Shown here: positions 46,619 to 55,791 of the stretch, piece after piece | Numbering within the stretch: the stretch's first letter is position 1 | Layout: every line of letters begins with the position of its first letter | Assembly (NCBI RefSeq): GCF_001482385.1 | Contig: NZ_CP013611.1 | Coordinates: 3,355,501 to 3,419,500 of the forward strand | DNA from: Pseudoalteromonas rubra | GTDB taxonomy: Bacteria; Pseudomonadota; Gammaproteobacteria; Enterobacterales; Alteromonadaceae | Direction: 5' to 3' | Length of the DNA stretch: 64,000 nt | The notes under the pieces: generated by a model | What the model was told of the DNA's origin: nothing | Database searches by the model: none | Seen by the model: only the letters and a program-made list of their open reading frames with translations | Program-made: the position numbers and the translations under genes

Positions 46619-47410
46619 ATGGTAAAACGGGTTATTTATCTGATGCTGATACTGCTTGGTGTAGCGGCCGAAGCTAAGTCTACCATTTATGTTGCAAAGG
46701 AAATGCGGCCCCTCTATGACCGGGATTTGTTTCTTTATGAATTGCTCGACTTATCACTAAAAGCGGCAGAATACCCGGTTGATATCCAACATGTTAAAGT
46801 CCACCCTCATCAACAAAGAACCTTATTGGCCCTGAGCAAAGGTGAGGTTGACCTGCACTGGAGCATGTCGAGTCCCGCGCGAGAAAAACTCGCCATCGCA
46901 GTTAAGTTTCCACTATTTGATGGTCTGATAGGCAAGCGTGCGCTGCTGGTACATCGTGCACAACTGACACGCTTTGAGGCTGTTCAGAGTAAAGCTGGAC
47001 TCGCTAAACTGGTTGCTGTTCAGGGACATGATTGGCCGGACACTAAGATACTGGCTGCTAATGGATTAAAGGTCAGGCCAATTGTGAATTACCAGGCGAT
47101 GTTTGACTTGGTGAACAATCAAAAAGCAGACTATTTTCCTCGTTCGGTGGTGGAGGTAGACTCTGAGCTGGCGGCACAATCAGCCACTGAACTGGTCAAA
47201 CTGCCCGGTGTATACTTGTCTTACCCGGCACATTTCTACTTTTTTGTGAATAAGCAAAAGCCTCAACTGGCAGCAAAGCTGGCGCAGGGCTTGAAACGCA
47301 TGAAAGACAACGGCCAGTATGAGCAGTTACTGGCGCGCTATTTCGACCTTTCTTTCTTAACGACGGCACAGCCTATTTATCTGGACAATCCATTCTTTCA
47401 TACTGACTGA
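46619..47410 (+). CDS. Periplasmic solute-binding-like protein
   Basis: A 263-residue exported protein. Residues 1-19 (MVKRVIYLMLILLGVAAEA) form a signal peptide. The rest resembles family-3 extracellular solute-binding folds without transport genes nearby: LDLSLKAAEYPVDIQHVKV, LSKGEVDLHWSMSS, and a C-terminal LKRMKDNGQYEQLLARYF as in amino-acid binding proteins. Such orphan proteins often act as sensors or have unknown roles. The gene ends one base before the convergent membrane protein gene. Confidence 0.75.
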   Translation: MVKRVIYLMLILLGVAAEAKSTIYVAKEMRPLYDRDLFLYELLDLSLKAAEYPVDIQHVKVHPHQQRTLLALSKGEVDLHWSMSSPAREKLAIAVKFPLFDGLIGKRALLVHRAQLTRFEAVQSKAGLAKLVAVQGHDWPDTKILAANGLKVRPIVNYQAMFDLVNNQKADYFPRSVVEVDSELAAQSATELVKLPGVYLSYPAHFYFFVNKQKPQLAAKLAQGLKRMKDNGQYEQLLARYFDLSFLTTAQPIYLDNPFFHTD

Positions 47411-47411
47411 G

Positions 47412-48035
47412 TTATGTTTCTCTGTCATACAGGATGAGGCGTCGTTTTTGATAGGTGAGCAGGGTGAGGACCAAGAGAATGCCACACACCGATGAATAAA
47501 ACAGATAGCCCGTTATCTCAAATGCATAGAAGAAGAAGGTGATGTCATATCCTCTGCCATTACGCAGATAGTTTTCGAATAAGGCTAAAAAGCTAAAAAT
47601 GGCGGTGAGCAAACATAGCCACGGCAGCAGCGTATCAGCAAATGTGTAATAGATGCTTCTGTTTGGAAAGAGGCGTTTGCTTATCTCCATTCGGTAGATC
47701 AACAACACCAGCAAAATCAGCTCTTTGATAAAGTGCAGGCCAAAAATGAGACTGTTTTGGAACAGGCGGTTTTGCGTTTCTGACGTCAGGCTGATCAGGC
47801 CGGTGGTGAATAGCAGGTTTTCATAAACAATAGGAAACAGGGCCAGCCCTGTTAAACCGCACAGGTTCACCTCTCTCAGTCGGACGCCGATAATAAACAG
47901 GCCAATGAGTAAGAGTGAGTATGCTGAAAAGACGTAGAAAGTTGCGTCACGAAGAATGACCAAGAGCAGACTGAGTGCGACTGTGGCCATCAGCAAGGGT
48001 TTATTGATAGAGCGAAAATGGACCGCGAAGACCAT
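47412..48035 (-). CDS. Six-helix membrane protein, paralogue A
   Basis: A 207-residue hydrophobic protein with about six membrane segments, including KPLLMATVALSLLLVILRDA, LLFTTGLISLTSE and YDITFFFYAFEITGYLFYSS. It shares long near-identical motifs with its neighbour at 48103-48723 (ENLLFSTGLISL, NSxIFGL, FPNRSIYYTFADTLLPW against FPKHQIRATFADSIMPW, RNGRGYDITFFFYAFEITGYL against RNAKGYDITFFFYAFEITGYL). The two arose by tandem duplication. No family or function is recognised. Confidence 0.8.
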   Translation of the reverse strand: MVFAVHFRSINKPLLMATVALSLLLVILRDATFYVFSAYSLLLIGLFIIGVRLREVNLCGLTGLALFPIVYENLLFTTGLISLTSETQNRLFQNSLIFGLHFIKELILLVLLIYRMEISKRLFPNRSIYYTFADTLLPWLCLLTAIFSFLALFENYLRNGRGYDITFFFYAFEITGYLFYSSVCGILLVLTLLTYQKRRLILYDRET

Positions 48036-48102
48036 GCATCAAATCCCTGGATGTGATTAAGACAAACCTGTCGCTGGACTATACAGGTTTGCCTTTCGAA
48101 TG

Positions 48103-48723
48103 TTAACTCCGTTTTTTAATGGTCGGTACTTTTAGCTCGTAGGCTTCTTTGTAGGAGATCACCGTCAGCGCAACCAACATGGCACAGATGGTAGAAAAGA
48201 TCAGGTAGCCTGTAATTTCAAAGGCGTAAAAGAAGAAGGTAATATCGTACCCCTTAGCATTACGGAAGTAGTTTTCTATCAGTGCAAAGAAGCTCATGGC
48301 TGCACCTATGAGATAGAGCCAGGGCATGATGCTGTCAGCAAAGGTGGCGCGGATCTGGTGTTTTGGGAACAGCCATTTGGTGATTTCTACGCGATAGGTG
48401 AGTAGCACCAAAATAAGGAGCTCTCTGGCCATCGAAAGGCCGAATATAATGCTGTTTTGTAGCAGGCGATTTTCTTCGTCTGAATACAGGCTGATCAGGC
48501 CAGTGGAAAACAGCAGGTTTTCGATCAGTATGGATGACAAGTTCATCATTGCGAGGACGCAAATATTGATGTCTTTGATCCGCAGTCCGATCAGGAAAAC
48601 CAAAGAAATGATTGCAATACAAGAGAGGATGAACACATAGGTTGCATCCTGCATAATAAAAATGACTACTACCATCACAACGTATGGTAGTAGTAGGTCT
48701 TTAATAGATAAATCCTTTGTCAT
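48103..48723 (-). CDS. Six-helix membrane protein, paralogue B
   Basis: A 206-residue membrane protein, paralogue of the preceding gene and in the same orientation, 67 bases upstream of it. It starts MTKDLSIKDLLLPYVVMVVV and has about six hydrophobic segments. Conserved charged or polar residues in both copies cluster in ENLLFSTG and TFADSIMPWL. These may mark a functional pocket, but no reaction can be proposed. Confidence 0.8.
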   Translation of the reverse strand: MTKDLSIKDLLLPYVVMVVVIFIMQDATYVFILSCIAIISLVFLIGLRIKDINICVLAMMNLSSILIENLLFSTGLISLYSDEENRLLQNSIIFGLSMARELLILVLLTYRVEITKWLFPKHQIRATFADSIMPWLYLIGAAMSFFALIENYFRNAKGYDITFFFYAFEITGYLIFSTICAMLVALTVISYKEAYELKVPTIKKRS

Positions 48724-49183
48724 GTCGAAGTACGTTTTGTCTCTAGTTTTTGGGAAGTTTGTTGGCCTTTAGGTCTAACAGGGTGTAACACACTGGAACC
48801 GGCAGCGACTTTTTGGCAATCAGTAAATGAAAGAGATTTCATATTGATGTTCCTTATGTCATTGTTGTTTGCCTAACCAAAACGACTACAATAACTGGCT
48901 AGTCTGCTTCTAGAGTATAGGCACTGCATCCGCCTCTGCTCATTCATCTTAAAACTACGCTAATGTCACGCAAACGTAATTTAGATGAACTGGGTGTGCT
49001 TAAGACCTATCATATATGATTTATTTCATACTGCACAACACAAGGTCTATTAAGCTCTGGTTAATAAATTTACCACCTAGTCCGAAAAAGTGAAATGAAA
49101 TTTTTCATATAACTTTAATTAAATGTTAATTGTGTTGTTCGTTTAACATTTTCTTCTTGAAAATCTGAATATTAACTATGTAG
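48724..49183. other. Intergenic region, nothing recognised
   Basis: About 460 AT-rich bases between the membrane protein pair and the chemotaxis receptor. It should contain the promoter of the paralogue pair. No coding frame, repeat, RNA gene or strong hairpin was recognised. Confidence 0.4.
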
Positions 49184-50815
49184 CTAAACTTTAAATTTCG
49201 CCATTTCTTTTTCCAGTTGATGCGTGAGTGCCGTGATGCTGTCGGTCGCCTGGTGCGCATGATGGGAGACCTGCGCCGTCTGGCTGGCAGTATCAGATAT
49301 GGTGACTACGCGGTGAGCAGTGTCTTCTCCGGCTGCGAGCTGTTCTTTTGCCGCTTGCGCAATTTGGTCACTCATTTGCGATATTGCACTGAGCGATTCA
49401 GCCACGCGTTTTAGCGCTTCACTGGCTTCGTTTGACATTGTCACGGTTTTTTCACTGGTGGCGATACTGAGCGTCACTGAAGCCTTAGCTTCCTGAGTTG
49501 CAGATTGCAGGTTACCAATCATGGTATGAATTTCTTCTGTGCTGCTTTGGGTGCGTTGTGCCAGTTGCCTGACTTCGTCGGCAACAACGGCGAACCCGCG
49601 CCCTTGTTCACCGGCACGCGCCGCTTCAATTGCGGCATTCAATGCCAGCAGGTTGGTTTGCTCGGCAATGCTCTGGATGACACTCAGTACATTGGCAATG
49701 TTCTTCACTTCTTCATCGAGCACCTGAATATTATTGCCTGCGCTGTCGATTTGCTGCTCCAGCAGAACAATGGCTTCAGAGGCTTTGGTGGTGAGCTTAT
49801 CGGCACTTTGTCCCTGGCCTTCTGCTTGTTGCACCGAGTCAGCCGCTTGTTCTGCATGCTCAACCACAGTTTGTGCAGAAGCGGTGAGCTCGGTGATCGC
49901 CGAGGCCACCATTTGGGTTTCTTCGCTCAGGCTGCGAGTGAGTGACTCCAGCTCATTTGAGCGTGCTTCACCATTGTGGCTTTGTTCATTGAGTGAATCA
50001 CTGACCGATTTTAGCCCCCCAACCACACCTTTTAGCCCTTCTTGCATATACTCCATACCTGCCAGAATACTGTCCGGTTTGGCGTTATCATTGTGGATCT
50101 GTGAGGTCAGGTTACCGCGCGATACTTCCTGAACGATGTCGAGCACGTCATCCAGCTCAGCGCCCAATTTGTTGGACAGAGACAAGCCAAAACGGGTTAA
50201 CGCAAAGGTCAGTGCGACAGCGATAAGTAATGACAAAGACGCGAGCCAGCTTGCAGTATCCCAATAGCGCTCATCGACTTCCTGATAACTTATCCCGGTA
50301 CCTACATACCAGCCGAACAGTGGGGTTTTTTGCACGACTGAGGTCATGGCCGCGACGGTGCCATTACGCTGTGATGTCCAATTGTAGGTAATGATACGGT
50401 TTGTTTGTGAGCCGACCAGGCGTTCCACCATGCGCCCGATACTGTTACCGTTTGCATCTTTAAAGTCGTTGAAGCTGGTGTCGTGTAAATGTGGGTCGTG
50501 TGGCGCAGCGATGAAATTGAGCTCACTGTCTACCACGTACACGTATTCGGAGTCATGATACTTATTTTCGCGTAAAATTTGCGATGCGAGTGTTTTGGCC
50601 TGTTCCTCTGTCAGGGTTCCGCTGCGCACAAACCCTTCAAACTGCTGCACTATGTTGGTTGTGCTTTTCATCAGTTGATTGATACGCGCAATATTATCTG
50701 TTTCGCTTGCATGTCTGAGGGATTGCAGCCCCACGATTGCCACCAGAATGAGTGCGACAAAGATAGAAGCTGCAAATAGGATGATTTTTGTTCTTAAAGT
50801 AAGTGATGAAAACAC
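49184..50815 (-). CDS. Methyl-accepting chemotaxis protein with a Cache domain
   Basis: A 543-residue transmembrane chemoreceptor. Residues about 10-30 are the first membrane helix. A single periplasmic Cache-type sensor (about 35-185, with [16 protein letters not shown] and [14 protein letters not shown]) is followed by the second helix (about 190-212), HAMP (about 213-265) and the signalling domain with the hairpin tip [21 protein letters not shown]. It should relay ligand binding to CheA/CheW. The ligand is unknown; small organic acids are common for this sensor type. It is a single gene. Confidence 0.95.
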   Translation of the reverse strand: MFSSLTLRTKIILFAASIFVALILVAIVGLQSLRHASETDNIARINQLMKSTTNIVQQFEGFVRSGTLTEEQAKTLASQILRENKYHDSEYVYVVDSELNFIAAPHDPHLHDTSFNDFKDANGNSIGRMVERLVGSQTNRIITYNWTSQRNGTVAAMTSVVQKTPLFGWYVGTGISYQEVDERYWDTASWLASLSLLIAVALTFALTRFGLSLSNKLGAELDDVLDIVQEVSRGNLTSQIHNDNAKPDSILAGMEYMQEGLKGVVGGLKSVSDSLNEQSHNGEARSNELESLTRSLSEETQMVASAITELTASAQTVVEHAEQAADSVQQAEGQGQSADKLTTKASEAIVLLEQQIDSAGNNIQVLDEEVKNIANVLSVIQSIAEQTNLLALNAAIEAARAGEQGRGFAVVADEVRQLAQRTQSSTEEIHTMIGNLQSATQEAKASVTLSIATSEKTVTMSNEASEALKRVAESLSAISQMSDQIAQAAKEQLAAGEDTAHRVVTISDTASQTAQVSHHAHQATDSITALTHQLEKEMAKFKV

Positions 50816-50940
50816 GTGATGCCCCTGTAGCAGAACCTGATTTAATGATTAACACGAATTCCGTATTGTGGAAAGCTGAAAAAGGTCATTATAACCGTGA
50901 TCTTAGATGATTTTTCCTCACTATAGGGGGTGACAGCGTT

Positions 50941-51651
50941 TTACCTTGCATTAATTATGTTAACTTCCGTATCGCTGAGTAAGCGGTACTCTCCGGCTGC
51001 GAGTTGTGTATCCAGCTCGATACCCGCAACATTCTCCCGGTGCAGTTCCACCACCTTGTTACCGACCGCTGCTAACATACGTTTTACCTGATGATACTTT
51101 CCTTCGCAGATAGATAAGCGTAGCGCATACTTATCCAGCTGCTCCGCTATGGCGGGCTGAGTGAGATTTTTTTCGTTATGCAACGCAACACCCTGACGTA
51201 GTTGCTCGAGTGCCTCTTCGGTGAGTGCTTCTTGTGTTTCAACCAGGTAAGTTTTGTACTTTTGTTTCTTTGGTGAGGTGATTTGATGAGACCAGTCGCC
51301 ATCATTGGTAATTAGAACGAGTCCTGTGGTATCCAGGTCCAGTCGTCCTGCAACATGAAAATCTTTTAAGTTGGGCTCGTCCAACAGCTCAAAAACGGTC
51401 GGATGCAGGTCGTCCTGATTGGCGCATACATAACCTGTGGGTTTGTTCAGCATATAGTAACGCTTACCCAAATAAACCAGCGGCGTCTGGTCCCACTCGA
51501 CCAGATCATCCTGCCCAATTGAATAATCCGCTTTGCTGATCGTGACACCATTGACAACGGCTAGGCCTTTTTTGATCCCGATTTTGACTTTACTGCGAGG
51601 CAGCTCCTGAACGTGACTGACAAACTTATCTAAACGGCAGGGGAATTTCAT
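50941..51651 (-). CDS. rsuA: 16S rRNA pseudouridine synthase RsuA-like
   Basis: A 236-residue pseudouridine synthase of the RsuA/RluE family. The start at 51651 (MKFPCRLDKFVSH) is chosen because the S4 RNA-binding domain begins there; an in-frame ATG at 51690 would add 13 unusual residues. The catalytic aspartate lies in AGRLDLDTTGLVLITND. Other motifs are YYMLNKPTGYVCA and GKYHQVKRMLAAVGNKV. RsuA modifies U516 of 16S rRNA. The S4 part is slightly divergent, so the exact target is inferred. Confidence 0.9.
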   Translation of the reverse strand: MKFPCRLDKFVSHVQELPRSKVKIGIKKGLAVVNGVTISKADYSIGQDDLVEWDQTPLVYLGKRYYMLNKPTGYVCANQDDLHPTVFELLDEPNLKDFHVAGRLDLDTTGLVLITNDGDWSHQITSPKKQKYKTYLVETQEALTEEALEQLRQGVALHNEKNLTQPAIAEQLDKYALRLSICEGKYHQVKRMLAAVGNKVVELHRENVAGIELDTQLAAGEYRLLSDTEVNIINAR

Positions 51652-51733
51652 AGTGATTGCTCTGTAAATTGAATACGACCCGCAGGTCAATGCAGGCGAG
51701 CTGAGGTCAGCTCTGAATTAGGGCTATTATACG

Positions 51734-52066
51734 TCAGTTCTTACGGTAGATCTCTGGGTCTAAGTCATAGGGATGAACACTGAGGTGGAGTTGCTCACCA
51801 TTGACGAGTGAATGCAGGGCTTTGAGTAGTGTTTCACTCAGCAGTTGCTTTTGCGCGACCGTTCTGCCAGCAATAATGTGGGCTTGCACGTGTATAAAAC
51901 CTTGATGGTTGCTACCCAGTTGATAGTCGTTATAGGCAATTGCCCGGGTTTTAATAGATGCAGGATCAAATAGCTGAGTACGCTCAGCGCCCTGGTGGAC
52001 GGCCTGGACAAGCTCGTAAACGGAAATATTCAGATGGGCAGAGTGTTCAATGATCAGATGAGGCAT
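51734..52066 (-). CDS. 5-carboxymethyl-2-hydroxymuconate isomerase-like protein
   Basis: A 110-residue protein of the CHMI/tautomerase superfamily. It starts MPHLIIEHSAHL, so removal of Met exposes the catalytic Pro1, and it has the family segment KTRAIAYNDYQLG. In homoprotocatechuate degradation CHMI is HpaF, but no other hpa genes are nearby, so the physiological substrate is open. It lies between rsuA and a divergent gene. Confidence 0.82.
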   Translation of the reverse strand: MPHLIIEHSAHLNISVYELVQAVHQGAERTQLFDPASIKTRAIAYNDYQLGSNHQGFIHVQAHIIAGRTVAQKQLLSETLLKALHSLVNGEQLHLSVHPYDLDPEIYRKN

Positions 52067-52191
52067 GGTATCACAAGGTATTTGTCGCTAATATGGCAAT
52101 ATGATATGAATCTTTTCTTGCAATGCCAAGTGATTAGTGGGCAGTGACATAGCCCGGAACAGGTAAACTTTGATACAGAAGACAGGATATT

Positions 52192-52989
52192 ATGCTGGCG
52201 ATATTTAAATCTAAACCGCTACTGGAAGACGCTCAGGCTCAGCAGTTAATTCATTTGTTTGGCTGGGCGGTTGAACATTTTGACGTCGACTTTTTTCTCC
52301 GCCACACCCGGATTGTTGAGCCAACCGCGCAGGATTTCCCGGATCAGGTCAACAGCGTCGAGCAAATGGCACAGACAGTATTTGGCCGGGTGCGTGATTA
52401 TGCAGGGTTGCAGCACTGGCCAATTGCTTTACTGCCACCTCAGCAAATGCCGATGCAGCAGACTTTCCCCAACTTTTCGCTCAGTGGTGGATTGCGTGGA
52501 GCGCAGGTGTCGGTGTCGGAGCAACCAGCTTTACCGATCGCGCTGTCCTATAACCCCAATCAAATCAATCAGCCCCAGGATATGGTCGCAAGTTTAGCAG
52601 GTTCCCTGGCGATGATTTTGATTCACCAGGTGGGCAAGTTACCTCCTGGCGGTCAGGAACACTTACCTGTTGCCGCCGATGTGCTGGCTGTGTACATGGG
52701 ATTTGGTGTGATGTTGAGTAACAGTGCGTACCATTTCAGAGGGGGATGCGGGTCTTGTTATAATGCGTATGCCAACCGGCAGGCTGCCCTCAGTGAGGCA
52801 GAAACGATTTTTGTACATGCTCTGGTGTGCCATTTTAAGCCACAATATAACGGTGCAAAACACCTTAAACCCCATCTTAAAGGTATGTATAAAAAGGCCT
52901 GTAAACAGCTTCAGGGTATTTTAAAAACGTCTCCGGATCCCGTTTTACTGGCACTGGAGGATCGCAGTCGTGTCGCCTTATCTGGATGA
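52192..52989 (+). CDS. Conserved-looking protein of unknown function with a CGSC motif
   Basis: A 265-residue protein with no recognised family. Near residue 185 it has FRGGCGSCYNAYANRQAAL, where C-G-S-C could bind metal or react with thiols. A long helix of small hydrophobic residues precedes it. The gene starts at ATG 52192 and its end overlaps the GTG start of the LysE-type gene by 20 bases, so the two are probably co-expressed. Confidence 0.7.
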   Translation: MLAIFKSKPLLEDAQAQQLIHLFGWAVEHFDVDFFLRHTRIVEPTAQDFPDQVNSVEQMAQTVFGRVRDYAGLQHWPIALLPPQQMPMQQTFPNFSLSGGLRGAQVSVSEQPALPIALSYNPNQINQPQDMVASLAGSLAMILIHQVGKLPPGGQEHLPVAADVLAVYMGFGVMLSNSAYHFRGGCGSCYNAYANRQAALSEAETIFVHALVCHFKPQYNGAKHLKPHLKGMYKKACKQLQGILKTSPDPVLLALEDRSRVALSG

Positions 52990-53593
52990 GTTCGTTTTGA
53001 TTGCACTGGCACATTTTTTTGCGGTCGCCAGTCCCGGACCTGACTTTGCCGTTGTATTGAAACAAAGCATCAGTTTTGGCCGACGTACTGCCCTTATGAC
53101 CAGCGCAGGAGTGGGTTTAGGGATATTGGTACATGTCACGTACTGCCTGCTTGGGGTTGCATTGTTGTTATCACAATCACCGGCGTTATTTAATGCGTTT
53201 AAATATCTGGCTGGGGCATACCTGGCGTATATGGGAATTCAGGCGTTACGCGCCAGTGCGAAGCCTGCCTCACAGCAAGACAGTACAGCTACGGCAGGAC
53301 AGGAAAGTGCAATGCAGGCACTGCGACGCGGCTTTTTGGTCAACGCACTTAATCCAAAAGCGACCTTATTTTTCCTTTCCTTGTTTACCCTGGTGATTGA
53401 TCCCGACACACCACAGTCCGTACAACTTTTCTACGGATTGTATATGGCTGTGGCGACCTGGTTATGGTTTTCTTCTCTCTCAATGGTACTGAGCAAAGCC
53501 TCTGTCCGTGGCTTTTTTCAACGCGCCGGGCATTGGTTTGATCGTGGAATTGGGGTGATTTTACTGCTGCTGGCACTCAGAGTCATACTTTAA
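52970..53593 (+). CDS. LysE/RhtB family amino-acid exporter
   Basis: A 207-residue inner-membrane protein of the LysE/RhtB family with about six helices. It has the family N-terminal pattern FFAVASPGPDFAVVLKQS, then GVGLGILVHVTYCLLGVA, AYLAYMGIQALRA and GFLVNALNPKATLFFLSLF. Such proteins export amino acids such as homoserine, threonine or lysine; the substrate cannot be told from sequence. GTG at 52970 follows GGAGG and overlaps the preceding gene. Confidence 0.93.
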   Translation: MSPYLDEFVLIALAHFFAVASPGPDFAVVLKQSISFGRRTALMTSAGVGLGILVHVTYCLLGVALLLSQSPALFNAFKYLAGAYLAYMGIQALRASAKPASQQDSTATAGQESAMQALRRGFLVNALNPKATLFFLSLFTLVIDPDTPQSVQLFYGLYMAVATWLWFSSLSMVLSKASVRGFFQRAGHWFDRGIGVILLLLALRVIL

Positions 53594-53610
53594 TAATGCC
53601 GGGAGTCATA

Positions 53611-54111
53611 ATGGCAGACAGAGATATACTAAATTTTGCTTTTGGATCAAATTTAACCCCTGCGCGCTTGCTGGCGCGTTTACCTGCGGCTCAATTGCTT
53701 GGCACCGCCTGCCTGCCAGGCTTTACCTTAGGGTTTCGTCATCTTGGTCAGGATGGCTCGGCCAAATGTTCCATTGAACCAGATGACAGCGCTGGGGCAT
53801 GTGTGCACGGGGTGCTGTATGCCTTAACTGAGCAAGAAGTCGCGCAGTTAGACCGTATCGAAGGTGAAGGTTATCAGCGCCAAGATGTAGAGGTGATCCG
53901 CGCCTGCGGTGCGCGAATTACAGCGCACTGTTACCTCACACAACATTTTCACGACGACTTGCTGCCGTTTTCCTGGTATCTGGAGCATGTGCTGCGGGGC
54001 GTGCAATACCATCAATTTCCCGCGTCCTATCAGCAGCTGCTCGCTAAGCAGCCATGTACCCTGGATTTGGATTATCACAGGGCCCGACGGGAGTTGTCCA
54101 TTCATCAATAA
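53611..54111 (+). CDS. Gamma-glutamylcyclotransferase-like protein
   Basis: A 166-residue protein of the gamma-glutamylcyclotransferase fold. The start at 53611 is chosen for GGGAG five bases before it. The substrate-loop motif appears as FAFGSNLTPARLLARL, and the likely catalytic glutamate lies in LDRIEGEGYQRQDV. The enzyme class releases 5-oxoproline from gamma-glutamyl compounds. It follows the LysE exporter by 17 bases, so the two may share a transcript. Confidence 0.85.
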   Translation: MADRDILNFAFGSNLTPARLLARLPAAQLLGTACLPGFTLGFRHLGQDGSAKCSIEPDDSAGACVHGVLYALTEQEVAQLDRIEGEGYQRQDVEVIRACGARITAHCYLTQHFHDDLLPFSWYLEHVLRGVQYHQFPASYQQLLAKQPCTLDLDYHRARRELSIHQ

Positions 54112-54126
54112 GGAATAGCAATACAC

Positions 54127-55704
54127 ATGAAGTACCAAGTTAGCAAAGGCCTGATCGCCGCCATGATCTTGTCGGTGAGTCATTTTTCTGCGTTGGCTGA
54201 GCAACCTGCGCCAAGCGTGAACATAGCGGATGTGGAACAGGCAGTCGCTGCAGCGATGGAAAGGTTTCACATACCAGGCATTGCACTTGCTGTGGTAGAA
54301 CACGGTGAGGTTGTATTGAGCAAGGGATATGGGGTACGCCATATCGCTCATCAGGATAAGGTGGATGCCGATACCTTGTTTGGTATTGCTTCGAATAGTA
54401 AGGCATTTACGGCTGCCGCACTGGCGATACTGGTCGATGAAGGCAAGGTGAGCTGGGAAGACAAAGTCATCAAACATATTCCGGAGTTTCGCTTGTCTGA
54501 CTCTTATGTAACGCGAGAAATGACGATAGCTGATTTGCTCAGCCATCGTAGTGGCCTGGGTAAAGGAGCCGGAGATTTAATGATTTGGCCTGATACGGAT
54601 AAAACCATGGCCGATTTACTCAAAGGCATAGCACATTTACCAATAAAGAGCAGTTTTCGCAGTACCTATGCTTATAACAACCTGATGTTTGTGGTGGCGG
54701 GCGAAGTCGTACACCGGGTCAGTGGACAGAACTGGCGAGATTTTGTTGAGCAGCGACTGTTCAAACCAATGGGGATGCATACGTCAAAAGCTGGATACTC
54801 ACGCATTCCCCAAGAGAATAATAACAGGGCGACCGGAAGTATCTACTGGGATGGCCAACTCACGCCTTTCTTTGTTGACTACTTAGAAGATTTTCGTGGC
54901 GCGGGTGCCATTGCTTCCAGTGCCAACGATATGAGCCAGTGGCTAAAGACTCAGCTGGCCGCAGGTAAAATGCCAAATGGCGATGTGCTATTTCGCGAAG
55001 TACAACAGGTTTACATGTGGCAGCCATTTATTATGCGCTGGCCAAGTGAAGCGGGTAAGGCATATCAGCAACAGTTTCGAGGGTATGGACTTGGCTGGGG
55101 GATAGAAGACTATTTTGGCCATAAAAAAGTGGGCCACGCAGGTGGGATCCCGGGCATGGTCTCTCAGGTGGCCATGATACCGGGTAAACAACTGGGTGTG
55201 GTGGTACTGTCTAATCAACAGGCCTATCCGGCTCTGACGGCCATTATTAATGAGGTTTTTGAAGATGCGCTGGGTTTGCCTGACACAGACTGGGTTAAAG
55301 AAGCGGCTGAAAAATATACTCAGGAACGTGAAGAGGCCTATCGTACTGCGGGTGTGGTGAAGCTAGACAAACAGCAACCACCACTGGCTAACCAGGTGTA
55401 CACAGGAACGCTGGTCAGCCCCTGGTATGGCGAAGTGGTGGTGGAAGAGCTCAATGGTGAGCTATACATTGATTTTACCCATACCGCAATGCTGAAAGGG
55501 AAACTGCAACATCATACAGGTAATACCTTTGTTGTGAGGTGGCAGCACCCTATGTTAGAAGCAGACGCTTACATTGATTTTACTGTGTCTCCATCACAAC
55601 AGATCGAAGCTGCGAGCATGTCCTGGGTGAACCCGGATATTACCGATTTCAGTTTTGATTTTCATAACTTGCAGCTTAAAACTAAGGCGCTTTCAACACA
55701 GTAA
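54127..55704 (+). CDS. Secreted class-C beta-lactamase-like serine hydrolase
   Basis: A 525-residue exported enzyme. Residues 1-24 are a signal peptide ending SALAEQ. The SxxK nucleophile motif is S89-N-S-K92 in FGIASNSKAFTAAAL, the YxN motif is Y183-N-N185, and GHAGGIPGM later on fits the HxG third motif. The C-terminal 120 residues form a DUF3471-like beta domain (VYTGTLVSPWYGEVVVEEL). This CubicO/penicillin-binding-protein-4-like architecture is seen in esterases and peptidases; a true beta-lactamase role is not implied. Confidence 0.9.
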   Translation: MKYQVSKGLIAAMILSVSHFSALAEQPAPSVNIADVEQAVAAAMERFHIPGIALAVVEHGEVVLSKGYGVRHIAHQDKVDADTLFGIASNSKAFTAAALAILVDEGKVSWEDKVIKHIPEFRLSDSYVTREMTIADLLSHRSGLGKGAGDLMIWPDTDKTMADLLKGIAHLPIKSSFRSTYAYNNLMFVVAGEVVHRVSGQNWRDFVEQRLFKPMGMHTSKAGYSRIPQENNNRATGSIYWDGQLTPFFVDYLEDFRGAGAIASSANDMSQWLKTQLAAGKMPNGDVLFREVQQVYMWQPFIMRWPSEAGKAYQQQFRGYGLGWGIEDYFGHKKVGHAGGIPGMVSQVAMIPGKQLGVVVLSNQQAYPALTAIINEVFEDALGLPDTDWVKEAAEKYTQEREEAYRTAGVVKLDKQQPPLANQVYTGTLVSPWYGEVVVEELNGELYIDFTHTAMLKGKLQHHTGNTFVVRWQHPMLEADAYIDFTVSPSQQIEAASMSWVNPDITDFSFDFHNLQLKTKALSTQ

Positions 55705-55723
55705 GCCGGCAGGTTACACCAAA

Positions 55724-55755
55724 GTATCAGGGCCCGCGCTACAGGGCTCTGATAC
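55724..55755 (+). terminator. Hairpin after the serine hydrolase
   Basis: GTATCAGGGCCC and GGGCTCTGATAC form a 12-bp stem with one G-U pair. No T run follows, so it is terminator-like only. Confidence 0.45.
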
Positions 55756-55791
55756 ACTCATATTATGACTCTACGAAGGACTGATTTTGCT

